Assembly (NCBI RefSeq): GCF_042650885.1
Contig: NZ_JBHSBU010000001.1
Location: 3,782,001-3,846,000 of the forward strand
Source: Chitinimonas_A lacunae
GTDB lineage: Bacteria; Pseudomonadota; Gammaproteobacteria; Burkholderiales; Chitinimonadaceae
Reading direction: 5' to 3'
Length of the DNA: 64,000 nt
A program made the translations under genes and the position numbers. This document shows positions 8,209-17,917 of this stretch, in pieces (the stretch's first letter is position 1; each line of letters begins with the position of its first letter). Below the pieces are notes generated by a model, which saw only the letters and a list, made by a program, of their open reading frames with translations, had not been told where the DNA came from and ran no database searches.

Positions 8209-9516
8209 TCAATAGCGTGCCTGGAGGGCCTGACTCATAAAGCTCTCCAGACTGCCGAGCGGACTGATATTGCGGCCGTCGTAGAAGTAGACCGTGCGGC
8301 CGTCGCTGCCGATGGCGGTATTGCTGCTCGGGTAGTAGCGCGCATAGTAGGGCGCAAACATTGCCGAGCGCTCGTCGCCGGCCGGCTTCAGCACGCCGGC
8401 GGCAATCATCTCGCCCCAGGTGAACAGACGGTCTTCGTTGAAGCGCGGCACATAGCCGCCGATCCAGTCGAAGTAGTTGGCGAGCTTGGTGTAGACGCCG
8501 TAGTTGGTGGCACAGGTGCCGCCGAAGCTGACGACGCCGATCTGGCGCCAATCCTTGCCCTGCTTGACGAACAGCGGACCGCCGCTGTCGCCCTGGCAGG
8601 TGTCCTTGGGCTGATTGGTATAGCCCGCGCACAGCATATTGTCGGTGACTGGGTAGCCGGCACTGCGGCAGGTGGCGGCATCGACCAGCGGCAGATCGAC
8701 CTGGCGGGTCTCGTCCGAGCCCGAGGCGGCGATCAGGATGGTCCAGGCCATCTGCTCCAGCGTGATGCCGCGGCGCTTCAGCCCATTGACGATCTCGCCA
8801 AGCGAGGTGCTGGCCTGGACCGAACCGCCCTGGCGCTTATACAGCGCCACCAGCTCGGCATAGCCGATGCCCTGACGTGGGTCGCGGCTGCCGTTGGCGC
8901 TCAGCATCACCCCGACGATCTCCACCGGGTCGGGATTGTCGGTCTCGATTTCCTTGAGACAGGCGGAAAACTGCTGATAGCAATCGGTGCGCGGCCGGTA
9001 GCGGTCCATCAGGAAACCGGTGGGCGAGGCCAGGCCGCCATGGCCGGCAGTGCGGGCCATGGTGCCGGCCGGCGGCATTTCGGCCAGGGCGCCCAGCTTG
9101 GAAACCGGCACCGAGGTAATCGGGGTGGCCAGCTCGACCAGGGCGATATCGTGGTCGGTATTGGGATCTTTGCCGTCGTAGCCCGGGTGCGGAATGATCC
9201 GCTTGATCGCCACCCGCTGACCGCCGCTGCCGCTCAGGCGGTGACGGCCAATCGTCACGGTCAGGCTGTCGCTCTCATCGGTCTCGCCGAAGCAGTGGGC
9301 AGCGGTCAGCACCCAGGACGGGTGGATCAGGCTGCCGCCGCAGCGGTGGGCATCGTAGGCATTGCCGACGTTCTTGCTGCCCAGCGAGATCAGCCAGGGG
9401 TAAGCGTTATTGGGCGACTCTTCACCATTGACGATGCTGAAATCGTTGGCCTGAGCCGGGCACAGCGCACCGGCCACCAGCAGCGCCGCCAGACGGCGCA
9501 AGGGGAATGACTGCAT
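8209..9516 (-). CDS. Secreted trypsin-like serine protease (S1 family), copy 1
   Basis: A 435-residue exported endopeptidase. The ATG at 9516 is chosen because AGGA lies 7 nt upstream; a TTG four codons earlier is the alternative. A signal peptide (cut near AQA, residue 23) is followed after about four residues by IVNG (28-31), the classic S1 activated N-terminus. The triad is H74 (TAAHC), D123 (DHDIAL) and S311 (GDSGGP). D305, six residues before the serine, predicts cleavage after Lys/Arg. About 190 residues separate Asp and Ser, roughly 100 more than usual, so there is a large insertion. A C-terminal module of about 75 residues (YYARYYP, GRTVYFYDGR, LGSLESF) is shared with the next gene. 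Confidence 0.92.
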   Translation of the reverse strand: MQSFPLRRLAALLVAGALCPAQANDFSIVNGEESPNNAYPWLISLGSKNVGNAYDAHRCGGSLIHPSWVLTAAHCFGETDESDSLTVTIGRHRLSGSGGQRVAIKRIIPHPGYDGKDPNTDHDIALVELATPITSVPVSKLGALAEMPPAGTMARTAGHGGLASPTGFLMDRYRPRTDCYQQFSACLKEIETDNPDPVEIVGVMLSANGSRDPRQGIGYAELVALYKRQGGSVQASTSLGEIVNGLKRRGITLEQMAWTILIAASGSDETRQVDLPLVDAATCRSAGYPVTDNMLCAGYTNQPKDTCQGDSGGPLFVKQGKDWRQIGVVSFGGTCATNYGVYTKLANYFDWIGGYVPRFNEDRLFTWGEMIAAGVLKPAGDERSAMFAPYYARYYPSSNTAIGSDGRTVYFYDGRNISPLGSLESFMSQALQARY

Positions 9517-9649
9517 GGAATTCCTCAATGATCCAGGCAGTCCGCGCAGAACGCGGACCGTGGTTGAACAAGGTAGGACTCCGGCGGTCCGCTTGGCCGC
9601 CGAAGGACGCGCAGACTCGCATGCTGCGCGTGAATCCGAGCTGAACGGC

Positions 9650-10942
9650 TCAGTAACGGTCCTTGACCGCCATATTCAGGAAGCCGTCGAGCGCGCCGAG
9701 CGGCAGGATAGTGCGACCGTCGTAGAAATAGACCGTCTTGCCGTCACTGCCGATGGCGGTATTGCTGTTGGGGTAGAGGCGGGCGTAATAGGGGCCGACC
9801 ATCACGGAGCGTTCATTGCCACCCGGTTTCAGAATCGAGCGAGCGGCGTTCTCACCCCAGGCGAACAGCCGGTCTTCGTTGAAACGCGGCACATGGCTGC
9901 CGATCCAGTCAACATAGTTGGCGAGCTTGGTATAGACGCCGTAGGTGGTGGCGCAGGTCGCGCCAAAGCTGACGATGCCGATCTGGCGCCAGTCATTGCC
10001 GTGCCGGACGAACAGCGGGCCGCCGCTGTCGCCCTGACAGGTGTCCTTGGGCTGATTGATATAGCCCGCGCACAGCATATTGTCGCTGGGGGAATAGCCG
10101 GCGCTGCGGCAGGTGGCGTTATCGACCAGCGGCAAGGTCACTTCATGCAGGGCGTCGGAGCCGATGGCAGCGTTGCGGATGGTCCGGACCATCTCAAGCA
10201 GTGTCACCTTCTTGGTTTCGAGTGCGGCGACCAGCGCCTCCACGCTCATCGAGGCGGTCGGCGTACCGCCGCGCTGGCGCAGCAGGGTCAGTAGCTCGGC
10301 GTAGCCGATGCCCAGGCGGCGGTCGGCGCTGCCGTTGGCGCTCAACATCACATCGATCATCTGGGCCGTGGTGACGCCTTGCTGCTCGATTTCGGCCAGA
10401 CAGGCCGCGAGTCCGCTATAGCAATCGCCCACGGGCTGATAACGGTCAATCAGAAAATCGAGCGGAGCGGCCAATCCGCCATGGCCGATGGCCCGAGCGT
10501 CTGTGCCGGGGGCGGGCAGCTCGGCCAGCGAGCCTAGCTTGGCCACCGGTACGCCTTGGATCGGCTCGGCCAGCTCGACCAGGGCAATATCGTGGTCGTT
10601 ATTGTCGAACTGGGGATGGCGGATCAGCCGTTTGACCGCCACCCGCACTCCCTCATTGCTGCGCAGCCGATGCCGACCCACCGTCACCGACAGGCTGCCT
10701 GCCTCGTCGTCGCTGTCGAAACAGTGGGCAGCGGTCAACACCCAGGACGGATGGATCAGACTGCCGCCGCAACTGTGGGCATCGTAGGCATCGCTAATAT
10801 GCTTGACGCCGATCGATGCAAACCACGGATAGCTGTTGCGGGCCACCTCTTCACCATTGACGATGCTGAAGTCGTTGGCCTGGGCCGGCCACAGACTGGT
10901 GCCGAACACCAGTGCCGTCAGGGAGCGCGAAAGCAATGACAT
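9650..10942 (-). CDS. Secreted trypsin-like serine protease (S1 family), copy 2
   Basis: A 430-residue paralogue of the preceding protease, in tandem on the same strand and clearly a gene duplication. It has a signal peptide to about residue 22, activated N-terminus IVNG at 27-30, triad H73, D118 and S306, and specificity residue D300 (trypsin-like). It shares the unusual insertion between Asp and Ser, including LSANGS and GIGYAEL, and the C-terminal YYAR-x-YP / VYFYDGR module. The start has GAGGAAA upstream. The 133 bp between the genes show no strong terminator, so co-transcription is likely. Substrates are unknown; an extracellular scavenging role is inference. Confidence 0.92.
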   Translation of the reverse strand: MSLLSRSLTALVFGTSLWPAQANDFSIVNGEEVARNSYPWFASIGVKHISDAYDAHSCGGSLIHPSWVLTAAHCFDSDDEAGSLSVTVGRHRLRSNEGVRVAVKRLIRHPQFDNNDHDIALVELAEPIQGVPVAKLGSLAELPAPGTDARAIGHGGLAAPLDFLIDRYQPVGDCYSGLAACLAEIEQQGVTTAQMIDVMLSANGSADRRLGIGYAELLTLLRQRGGTPTASMSVEALVAALETKKVTLLEMVRTIRNAAIGSDALHEVTLPLVDNATCRSAGYSPSDNMLCAGYINQPKDTCQGDSGGPLFVRHGNDWRQIGIVSFGATCATTYGVYTKLANYVDWIGSHVPRFNEDRLFAWGENAARSILKPGGNERSVMVGPYYARLYPNSNTAIGSDGKTVYFYDGRTILPLGALDGFLNMAVKDRY

Positions 10943-11056
10943 ACCGATTTCCTCGAAGACTCGTTATTAGAGTGAAAACTGTGCGATAGCTCACGCCAGA
11001 CGCAACGACGCCGGCCTTGCGGGCCGGCGTCGTCGGGAACATGACGATGGCGTATC

Positions 11057-11623
11057 TTACTTCTTCATTGCTTCGACTTGAATCGCGATCTTCACTTCAT
11101 CACCGATAAACGGCAGATAGGTCTTCATACCCCATTCGCTGCGCTTGATGGTGGTGGTGACATCACCGCCGCAGACGTACTTCTGGTCAGCGCCACGCAC
11201 CCCGCACTTCATCGGCTCGATCTTCAGGGTGACTGGCTTGGTGACGCCCAGCATGGTCAGGCTGCCGCTGGCTTCGACCGGATTCTCGCCGTCGAACTTG
11301 AATTCCTGCGCCTTGAAGGTCAGGGTCGGGTGCTTCTCGACATTGAAGAAATCGGGCTTGCGCAGATGCTCATCGCGCTTGGCGTAGCCGGTTTCGATCG
11401 AAGTGGCCTTGATGGTGGCTTCGATCGAGCCGGTCTTGGCGGCGCGGTCGAGCGTGAGCTTGCCTTCGGTTTCCTTGAACATGCCGCGCTGCGGCGAGAA
11501 GCCCAGATGGCTGATCTCGAACGACGGGTAGGTATGGGTCGAATCGAGTTCGAAGGTTTCGGGCGCGGCCAGGGCCGACAGCGACAGGGTAGCGGCCAGG
11601 GCGGCGATCAGTTTGCGTTGCAT
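11057..11623 (-). CDS. YceI family periplasmic protein, copy 1
   Basis: A 188-residue lipocalin-like protein that in this family binds an isoprenoid-type ligand in the periplasm. The ATG at 11623 gives a signal peptide (MQRKLIAALAATLSLSALA) and has GGAG at 9 nt. The mature part opens with FELDSTHTYPSFEISHLGFSP and carries the family's G-x-F-x-x-x-x-G-x-L pattern, then KPDFFNVEKHPTLTF and a final beta strand ending EVKIAIQVEA. Length fits the family. It is the third gene of a cytochrome b561-YceI-YceI unit, a common pairing that suggests a link to quinone or redox chemistry. Confidence 0.9.
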   Translation of the reverse strand: MQRKLIAALAATLSLSALAAPETFELDSTHTYPSFEISHLGFSPQRGMFKETEGKLTLDRAAKTGSIEATIKATSIETGYAKRDEHLRKPDFFNVEKHPTLTFKAQEFKFDGENPVEASGSLTMLGVTKPVTLKIEPMKCGVRGADQKYVCGGDVTTTIKRSEWGMKTYLPFIGDEVKIAIQVEAMKK

Positions 11624-11711
11624 TGTGGCTAACTCCATGGGGGGTAAGAGTGCTGGAGGGCGACCGGCCGGCACAGGGCGCCGGGGGCTGCCGGTCGCAT
11701 TCCGGCTGGGT

Positions 11712-12257
11712 TTAACGTGGGACGAACAGTTTGAATTTCACCTGGACCTGGTCGGCCACGGCGCCGACATCGGCCCACTCGCCTTCGCCGACCTTATAGG
11801 CCAGCCGCGACAGGGGAAAGCTGCCTTCGAGCCAGTGGCCATTGCCTTCGGCCCGGGCGGTGAACGGCACGGTCAGATTGGCAGTGCGGCCCTTGAGACT
11901 GAACTGGCCAGTGGCCTGGAACTTGTTGCCACCGAGCGACTTGAAGCCGGCGGCGCTGAAGCTGGCGCGCGGAAAGCGCGACAGGTCGAACCATTCCTTG
12001 CTCTTGAGCGCTTCATTGGCATCGGGGCTGCCGGCATCGACGCTGGCGAGTTCGACGCTCAGGCTGACCTTGCCGGTTTCGGGCTTGGCCAGGTCAAAGC
12101 TGATATCGCCTGCCACCTTTTTGAAATGGCCTTCGACCGGCACATTCATCTGGGTAAAACCGAAACGGACCTGGCTCTTGGCCGGATCGACCGGCGCGGC
12201 ATAGGCGGCCGACAGGCTCAGCAGCGCGGCAAGGGTAAGGGACTTCTTGGACAGCAT
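11712..12257 (-). CDS. YceI family periplasmic protein, copy 2
   Basis: A 181-residue YceI-like protein with signal peptide (MLSKKSLTLAALLSLSAAYA). The mature domain starts with a strand containing KSQVRFGFTQMNVPVEGHF, followed by the typical D-x-x-x-x-x-W-F-D-x-x-x-[FY]-P-x-A-x-F segment (KSKEWFDLSRFPRASF). It is more diverged from copy 1 than a recent duplicate would be, so the two may bind different ligands. It lies 32 bp after the cytochrome b561 gene and 88 bp before copy 1. Confidence 0.88.
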   Translation of the reverse strand: MLSKKSLTLAALLSLSAAYAAPVDPAKSQVRFGFTQMNVPVEGHFKKVAGDISFDLAKPETGKVSLSVELASVDAGSPDANEALKSKEWFDLSRFPRASFSAAGFKSLGGNKFQATGQFSLKGRTANLTVPFTARAEGNGHWLEGSFPLSRLAYKVGEGEWADVGAVADQVQVKFKLFVPR

Positions 12258-12289
12258 GGCAACCTCGTGGTGGCAAAAGTTGAACGGCC

Positions 12290-12814
12290 TTACAGCATCC
12301 GCTTGAGGATGTCGTCACGGTCGATCAGATGATGTTTAAGCGCGGCAGCGGCATGGCCCAGTGCCAGCGCGATCAGTACCCAGGCGCCCAGTTCGTGCAG
12401 GGTGCGCAGTTGGGCGGCCAGTTCCTGGTTGGTGCTGACCAGGTCGGGCAGACGCAGCAGACCCAGATAGACCACCGGATAGCCCTTGGCCGAGGACATC
12501 AGCCAGCCACCGAGCGGTACGCCTATCATCAGCACATAGAGCAGGCCATGGGTGACGTGGGCCGCGCGCGCCTGCCAGGGCGGGGTATCGGCCGGCAGCG
12601 CCGGCGGCCGGTGGCGCAGGCGCCAGAGCAGCCGTAGCGCGACCAGCCCCAACACCGTGATGCCCACCCATTTGTGGTAATTGATCAGCTTGAGCTTCGC
12701 CAAGCCAAGCGGCATACCGTCAAAGGACAGTGCCAGCAGAAAGGCAGCGATGATGCTGAGCGCGCTGAGCCAATGCAGCAGCCGGGCAGGCAAGGTGTAG
12801 CGGACGCGGGCCAT
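12290..12814 (-). CDS. Cytochrome b561
   Basis: A 174-residue inner-membrane diheme cytochrome b that passes electrons to or from the quinone pool. Four hydrophobic helices are visible (about 12-32, 48-66, 85-108 and 138-160). Histidines H14, H47, H140 and H154 fall where the family places heme ligands. The N-terminus RVRYTLPARLLHW is typical. It heads the operon with the two YceI genes and is transcribed away from hscC across an AT-rich divergent region. Confidence 0.9.
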   Translation of the reverse strand: MARVRYTLPARLLHWLSALSIIAAFLLALSFDGMPLGLAKLKLINYHKWVGITVLGLVALRLLWRLRHRPPALPADTPPWQARAAHVTHGLLYVLMIGVPLGGWLMSSAKGYPVVYLGLLRLPDLVSTNQELAAQLRTLHELGAWVLIALALGHAAAALKHHLIDRDDILKRML

Positions 12815-13067
12815 GGGAAGCTCCTTGGTTCTATCAATTTTTTCGTTTGATGGGAGGCATTATTTACCTGAGCTTTTCTTCCATAAAGCTGTTTTTTTTC
12901 AACTGGTCATTCATGTATTTTGATGAAAATTGGCGCCGGCAAGCGGCGGCTGGCTGCTGTCAGCGCCGCCCCAGCGCAAGCGGTCTTCAGTAAAATAGAC
13001 ACTTTGTTCGGCGCCGTCGTCGGGACAGGCCCGTCGGCGCCGCAGCTTCTTATAGGGTTGAGCATCC

Positions 13068-14777
13068 ATGATCATCGGCATCGATCTCGGTACTACCAAC
13101 AGTCTGGTGGCGGTATGGCGCGACGGTCGCGCGGAAATGATTCCCAACGCGCTCGGCCATCATCTGACCCCGTCGGTGGTCGGCCTCGACGACAACGGCG
13201 ACGTGCTGGTCGGCCTCGCCGCCCGCGAACGCCTGATCACCCATCCACATCTGACGGCGGCAGTCTTCAAACGCTATATGGGCTCGGACCGGGTCACCCG
13301 GCTCGGCCGGCGCGATTTCCGCCCCGAAGAGCTGTCGGCCCTGGTGCTCAAATCGCTCAAGCTCGATGCCGAGCGCTATCTGGGCGAACCGGTCGAGGAG
13401 GCGGTGATCACCGTTCCCGCCTACTTCAGCGACGCCCAGCGCAAAGCCACCAAGATCGCCGGTCAACTGGCCGGGCTGCGGGTCGAGCGTCTGGTCAACG
13501 AACCGACTGCCGCCGCGCTGGCCTATGGCCTGCACCAATCCGAACCGGAAAGCCGTTTCCTGGTCTTTGACCTCGGCGGCGGCACCTTCGACATCTCGAT
13601 CCTGGAATTGTTCGAAGGTGTGATGGAAGTTCGTGCTTCGGCCGGCGACAACTTCCTCGGCGGCGAGGATTTCACCGAAGCCCTGATCGACGGCTTTATC
13701 GACGCCGTCGGTCGCCCACGCGGCCTCAGCGACAAGGCTGCCACCCCCGCCCTCTATCAAGCCCTGCGCAAGCAGGCCGAACAGGCCAAGCGGGCGCTGT
13801 CGTCCAATCAGGAAGCCGAGATGCAGGTGCTGCACGACGGCCAGACCCTGAGCTGGCAGATCAACGACGCCGCCTTCCAACGGCTGACCGAGCCGCTGTT
13901 GAAGCGTCTGCGCGAACCGATCGAGCGGGCGCTGCGCGATGCGCGGCTCAAGGCCATCGATCTCGACCAGATCGTTCTGGCGGGCGGCGCCACCCGCAAG
14001 CCGCTGGTGCGTAAGCTGGTGGCCAAGCTGTTTGGCCGGATGCCGGCGATGAATATCAATCCCGACGAAGTGGTGGCGATGGGGGCGGCGGTGATGGCCG
14101 GCCTCAAATCGCGCGACGAGTCGCTCAATGAAGTAGTGATGACCGATGTCTGCCCCTATACCCTCGGTGTCGAGGTGTCGGAGCAGATCGCCCCCAACCG
14201 CTTCCAGGCGGGCTTTTTCCTGCCTATCATCGAGCGCAACTCGGTCGTGCCGATTTCACGCGAGCAGACCGTCAACACCATCCAGGACCGCCAGCAGGCC
14301 CTGCATGTCCGGGTGTTCCAGGGCGAGAGCCGCCAGGTCAAGGACAATATCTTTCTGGGCGAACTGACCATCCCGGTGCCGCCCAAGCCTGCCGGCGAGA
14401 TCAGCGTCACCATCCGCTTCACCTACGACGTCAACGGTCTGCTCGAAGCCGAAATGACGGTCGAGGACACCGGCGAAAAGCATCGCCTGGTGATCGAAGA
14501 AAACCCTGGCGTGCTGACGCCTGAAGAGATCGAACAGCGGCTGCGCGAACTGGCCCGGCTCAAGATCCACCCGCGCGAACATCTGCCCAACGCCACCTTG
14601 CTGGCCCGGGCCGACCGGCTGTATCAGCAGACGCTTGGCGAGGAGCGGCAGTGGATTTCCAGCGAAACCGCCCGCTTCCAGGCGGTGCTGGAAACCCAGG
14701 ACGAGGAAAGAATCAGCGCGGCCCGCCAGGCGCTCAAGCAGCTGCTCGATGAGGTCGAAGGGGAGAGCTGGCTGTAA
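13068..14777 (+). CDS. hscC: Hsp70-family chaperone HscC
   Basis: An ATP-dependent Hsp70 of the short HscC type (569 residues; DnaK is about 640). The ATPase domain carries GIDLGTTNS (4-12), VITVPAYFSDAQRKATK, NEPTAAALAYG and FDLGGGTFDIS, and ends with LAGGATRKPLVR. The substrate-binding domain has VCPYTLGVEVS in place of the DnaK DVTPLSLGIE motif, and the helical lid is short, with no EEVD-like tail. The next two genes encode J-domain proteins, matching the HscC/DjlB/DjlC pairing known from Escherichia coli. Its function there is specialised, not general folding. Confidence 0.9.
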   Translation: MIIGIDLGTTNSLVAVWRDGRAEMIPNALGHHLTPSVVGLDDNGDVLVGLAARERLITHPHLTAAVFKRYMGSDRVTRLGRRDFRPEELSALVLKSLKLDAERYLGEPVEEAVITVPAYFSDAQRKATKIAGQLAGLRVERLVNEPTAAALAYGLHQSEPESRFLVFDLGGGTFDISILELFEGVMEVRASAGDNFLGGEDFTEALIDGFIDAVGRPRGLSDKAATPALYQALRKQAEQAKRALSSNQEAEMQVLHDGQTLSWQINDAAFQRLTEPLLKRLREPIERALRDARLKAIDLDQIVLAGGATRKPLVRKLVAKLFGRMPAMNINPDEVVAMGAAVMAGLKSRDESLNEVVMTDVCPYTLGVEVSEQIAPNRFQAGFFLPIIERNSVVPISREQTVNTIQDRQQALHVRVFQGESRQVKDNIFLGELTIPVPPKPAGEISVTIRFTYDVNGLLEAEMTVEDTGEKHRLVIEENPGVLTPEEIEQRLRELARLKIHPREHLPNATLLARADRLYQQTLGEERQWISSETARFQAVLETQDEERISAARQALKQLLDEVEGESWL

Positions 14778-14920
14778 AGCCTGTCAGATCAAAATGTTAA
14801 TAATTTTCTAAATTGAATATGTTCGGCTATGTGTTTTGCGATCAATTTGCAGATATTTTTCATTTTGCCGATTGATCCGACCCGGAACCGACATCACCTC
14901 GAGCGATTGCTTTTCTTATC

Positions 14921-16993
14921 ATGCCTTGGGATCAACTTGGCCTGGTCGCTACCGACGACGAACGGGCCATCCGCCGCGCTTATGCCGCCCGCCTGAAAGT
15001 CACCCGTCCCGAAGACGACCCGGAAGGCTTCCGCCGTCTGCGCGAAGCCTATGAATACGCTTTGGCGCTGGCGCGTCATGGCATGGTCGGAGAAGAGGCG
15101 GTCGTGGTCGAGGCGGCCGATGCAGCGGTCGAAACGCGGGCGCCGGTGCAGTTTGCCGCCCCGCCCACCGCGCAGCCACCTGCGGCCTTGTCCACCGCTG
15201 ACCCGACTCCACCGCCAGCGCCGGCGATCGACCCGGCCGAATTCACCCGGCTTGGGCGCGGTGTGCTGCAACGGGCGGTCCATGATGAGGATTTTCCCGA
15301 CGACGAATTGCTCGAAGCCGCCGAGCACTATGGCTGGTTCGAGCCTGGTGCCGACCGGCGCTGGCCGGCCGAGCTGCTTGGCACGGCGCGGGCGCGGGTC
15401 CATTGGGTGCAGGCGCGTCGGGTCACCGATCTGCTGGAGCGCAGTCTGAGCCACGATGAGCAGCAGGTCTGTGCCCGCTTTGCGGTGATCGGTCGGCAGG
15501 CCCGCTGGGAATCGCTCGATGCGCGCGACATGCTCAAGCGGGTGCTGGCCGACTGGCTGGCCGAGCGCTCGCCGCCGCCGCTCAAATTGATGGCGATGGT
15601 GGCCGACTGGGCCGATTGGCGTGACGAGACAGGGCAACCGCGCGAAGGCTTGAGTTCAGGCGCGGCGCTGGTCTGCCATTGTCTGCTGCTGGCGGCAACC
15701 ACAGCCGAGGCGGAAGCGGCGCCGGTACGGACCGTGTTCTGGCGCGATGTGGTGGCGGCCGATGAGGTGCAGCAGGCACTGGCCGCTTTGCGCCGGGCGG
15801 CGTTCGAGCGCGATCTCGATGATGAGACGCTATTGGGGTTTGCCGACCGTTTCGCCTGGTTTGAGGCCGATGCCGACCAGCGAGGCTGGCCGCTCGAATG
15901 GCTGCTGCGCGCCAGACTGCGCGTGCGCCAGGTCGAAACCCAGCGCGTGCTGGCGGCGATGACGCTGCGGCTGGAGCAGGGCGCCAGCGAAGATGCCTGC
16001 GATCTGATGCGCAGCCTGTTCGCCACCGGCCGGCAGCGGCTGTCGCAGGACGAGCGTCTGCTGCTCGACAGCATGGTGGCCGAATGGCTGCTGGCTCAGG
16101 AAGCGCCGCCGCTCAGGCTGCTGGGCGCCGCGGTCGAGGGCGGCAACTGGCGCAACGAGCAAGGCGAGTGGCGCGCCAATCTGCCGCGTCCGGCCTGTCT
16201 GGCCTGTCGCCGCTACGAAATGGAAACCTTGTGGGCGACCTGGGAACTCAAGACCCAGCCCAAGGCGCCGGTCGGGGTCGATCCGTGGGAGCGGCGGGTG
16301 CTGATGGCGCTGCTGCGGCCGCAGCCATGGCGCCGTCGCCTCGATGGCTTGCGGCTGGAATTGCAGTATGAGGTGCGCGATCTGATTGGCCGGATCAGCG
16401 AGGTCTACCCTGAGCTATTGGAGCGGCTCGATCGCGCCAATCTCGACTGGTGGCAGCAGCGCCGCTTCGGGGTGTTCGGCAGTTTGCGCCAGAGCTGGAC
16501 CCTGATGCTGCTGCTGTGGCTGATTCCGATGTTGAGCACGATCTCGCACTACACTTCGGACGCGTCGTCGGTACTGCTGGGCGGTCTGACGGCGGCTGCG
16601 GCGGCCAGCGGCGTGTGTGCATCGATCTGGATATTGCTGCATACCGGCTATGTGCTGCTGCGACAGCGGCTGAGCGAGCGCTCGCCCGTATGGCGGCGCA
16701 TCTGGGACAACGGCTACAGCCCGTTTCTGCTGGCGGCGCGTACCATCCCGACCGCGCTTGCCATCAGTCTCGGCTTGACGATCAATCCCGAGCTGATCGA
16801 CCTGCTCATCTGGGTATGGCTGCTGTGGCTGCTGCTGCCTGCACTGGTGCTGCCGCTCTACCGGCCGGAGCAGCCCAAAGCGTGGCAGCGGGCGCTGCTG
16901 TTTCCGTTTAATGAGCTGAGATTGGTCGGATGGAGCGTGGTCGGCGGGCTGCTGTTTATGCTGTTGCTGTTGACCATCGTCCTGTCGGCCTGA
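14921..16993 (+). CDS. Membrane-anchored atypical J-domain protein, partner of HscC
   Basis: A 690-residue protein with a J-like domain at its very start (residues 1-55: MPWDQLGLVATDDERAIRRA, then RPEDDPEGFRRLREAYEYAL). The catalytic HPD tripeptide of normal J domains is replaced by RPE, as in the RPEDDP family of HscC-linked J proteins. A Pro/Ala linker (about 65-110) leads into a large helical middle region. At least four membrane helices follow after residue 525. It lies 143 bp after hscC across an AT-rich gap that may hold its own promoter. No strong ribosome-binding site precedes the ATG. The resemblance to DjlC is by layout, not by close sequence. Confidence 0.78.
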   Translation: MPWDQLGLVATDDERAIRRAYAARLKVTRPEDDPEGFRRLREAYEYALALARHGMVGEEAVVVEAADAAVETRAPVQFAAPPTAQPPAALSTADPTPPPAPAIDPAEFTRLGRGVLQRAVHDEDFPDDELLEAAEHYGWFEPGADRRWPAELLGTARARVHWVQARRVTDLLERSLSHDEQQVCARFAVIGRQARWESLDARDMLKRVLADWLAERSPPPLKLMAMVADWADWRDETGQPREGLSSGAALVCHCLLLAATTAEAEAAPVRTVFWRDVVAADEVQQALAALRRAAFERDLDDETLLGFADRFAWFEADADQRGWPLEWLLRARLRVRQVETQRVLAAMTLRLEQGASEDACDLMRSLFATGRQRLSQDERLLLDSMVAEWLLAQEAPPLRLLGAAVEGGNWRNEQGEWRANLPRPACLACRRYEMETLWATWELKTQPKAPVGVDPWERRVLMALLRPQPWRRRLDGLRLELQYEVRDLIGRISEVYPELLERLDRANLDWWQQRRFGVFGSLRQSWTLMLLLWLIPMLSTISHYTSDASSVLLGGLTAAAAASGVCASIWILLHTGYVLLRQRLSERSPVWRRIWDNGYSPFLLAARTIPTALAISLGLTINPELIDLLIWVWLLWLLLPALVLPLYRPEQPKAWQRALLFPFNELRLVGWSVVGGLLFMLLLLTIVLSA

Positions 16994-17050
16994 GCCTCAT
17001 CAACTTTGTTCGCCGCGCCGGCAGCGTATGGGCGCGAGCGGGATACCACT

Positions 17051-17917
17051 ATGGCAAATCAAGATTGCTGGCAGCTTCTGGGCATTGCTCCCACACCGGA
17101 GGAGCGCGATATCAAGCGCGCCTACGCCAAATTGGTCAAATCGACCCGGCCCGAGGACGACCCCGATGCCTTCCAGCGGCTGCGCGATGCGTTCGAGCAG
17201 GCGCTGTGGGCCGCCGACGATCTGCGGCGGACACCGCCCGTCGCGCCTGCCGAGGAGCCGGCGACCGACCTCGATGGTCGAGCGGCCGAAATCGAGGCCA
17301 AGCTGAAGCCCTGGATCGAACATCTGGCCGACCTCAACGAGCGAGGCAGCAAGGAAGATGCGCTGGCCGCGCTCGAGGGCTATCTGGCCGACCCGTTTCT
17401 CGCCGGTGCCGCCGAACGTGATCCGCAGGTATGGGAACTGTTCGAGGACGGCATGATGTGGGTGTGCTGCGATATCACCGCCAATCACGACGACTTTCTG
17501 CGCCGGGCCATCACCATGTTCGACTGGCTCAACCCCGAAGGCTGGCTGGCCCAGCGCGATCCCAAGACCTTCGAATGGCTCAAGTTGCGGCTCCAGGAAG
17601 CCGAGGCGCTCGATGCGGTCGATGTGCTGCTCGACCTGCTCGAGCGCGAAGGCGAGCAGCAGTCGATGCTGTGGCTCGATGCGCTGCTCGAAGGCGAATT
17701 GCTGGTCAACGTCGATGTCCGCCATCTGTTCGAGGCCGAACTGATGGTCGGGCTGTCGGAATTCCAGCCGCTGCCTCTGTGCTTTGCCAGCCAAGCGATC
17801 GAACTGTTCGGCTGGCGCCGCGACCATCGCCATCTCGAGGAATACCACCCCGAAGCCTGGGCCGATTTCCGCAAGAAAAGCGGGGTGCTGGCGCTGCTGC
17901 AACGGGCCGGGCTGTAG
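17051..17917 (+). CDS. Soluble atypical J-domain protein
   Basis: A 288-residue protein, start taken at ATG 17051, whose first codons (MANQDCWQLLGI) begin the J domain; an upstream GTG/TTG start would add 15 residues. The J-like part spans residues 3-55 with AYAKLVKSTRPEDDPDAF, again RPE instead of HPD. The rest is acidic and helical with no membrane segment, so it would work in the cytoplasm, unlike its upstream neighbour. The two J-like genes lie 57 bp apart and probably form a unit with hscC. The partner relation is inference from order. Confidence 0.75.
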   Translation: MANQDCWQLLGIAPTPEERDIKRAYAKLVKSTRPEDDPDAFQRLRDAFEQALWAADDLRRTPPVAPAEEPATDLDGRAAEIEAKLKPWIEHLADLNERGSKEDALAALEGYLADPFLAGAAERDPQVWELFEDGMMWVCCDITANHDDFLRRAITMFDWLNPEGWLAQRDPKTFEWLKLRLQEAEALDAVDVLLDLLEREGEQQSMLWLDALLEGELLVNVDVRHLFEAELMVGLSEFQPLPLCFASQAIELFGWRRDHRHLEEYHPEAWADFRKKSGVLALLQRAGL

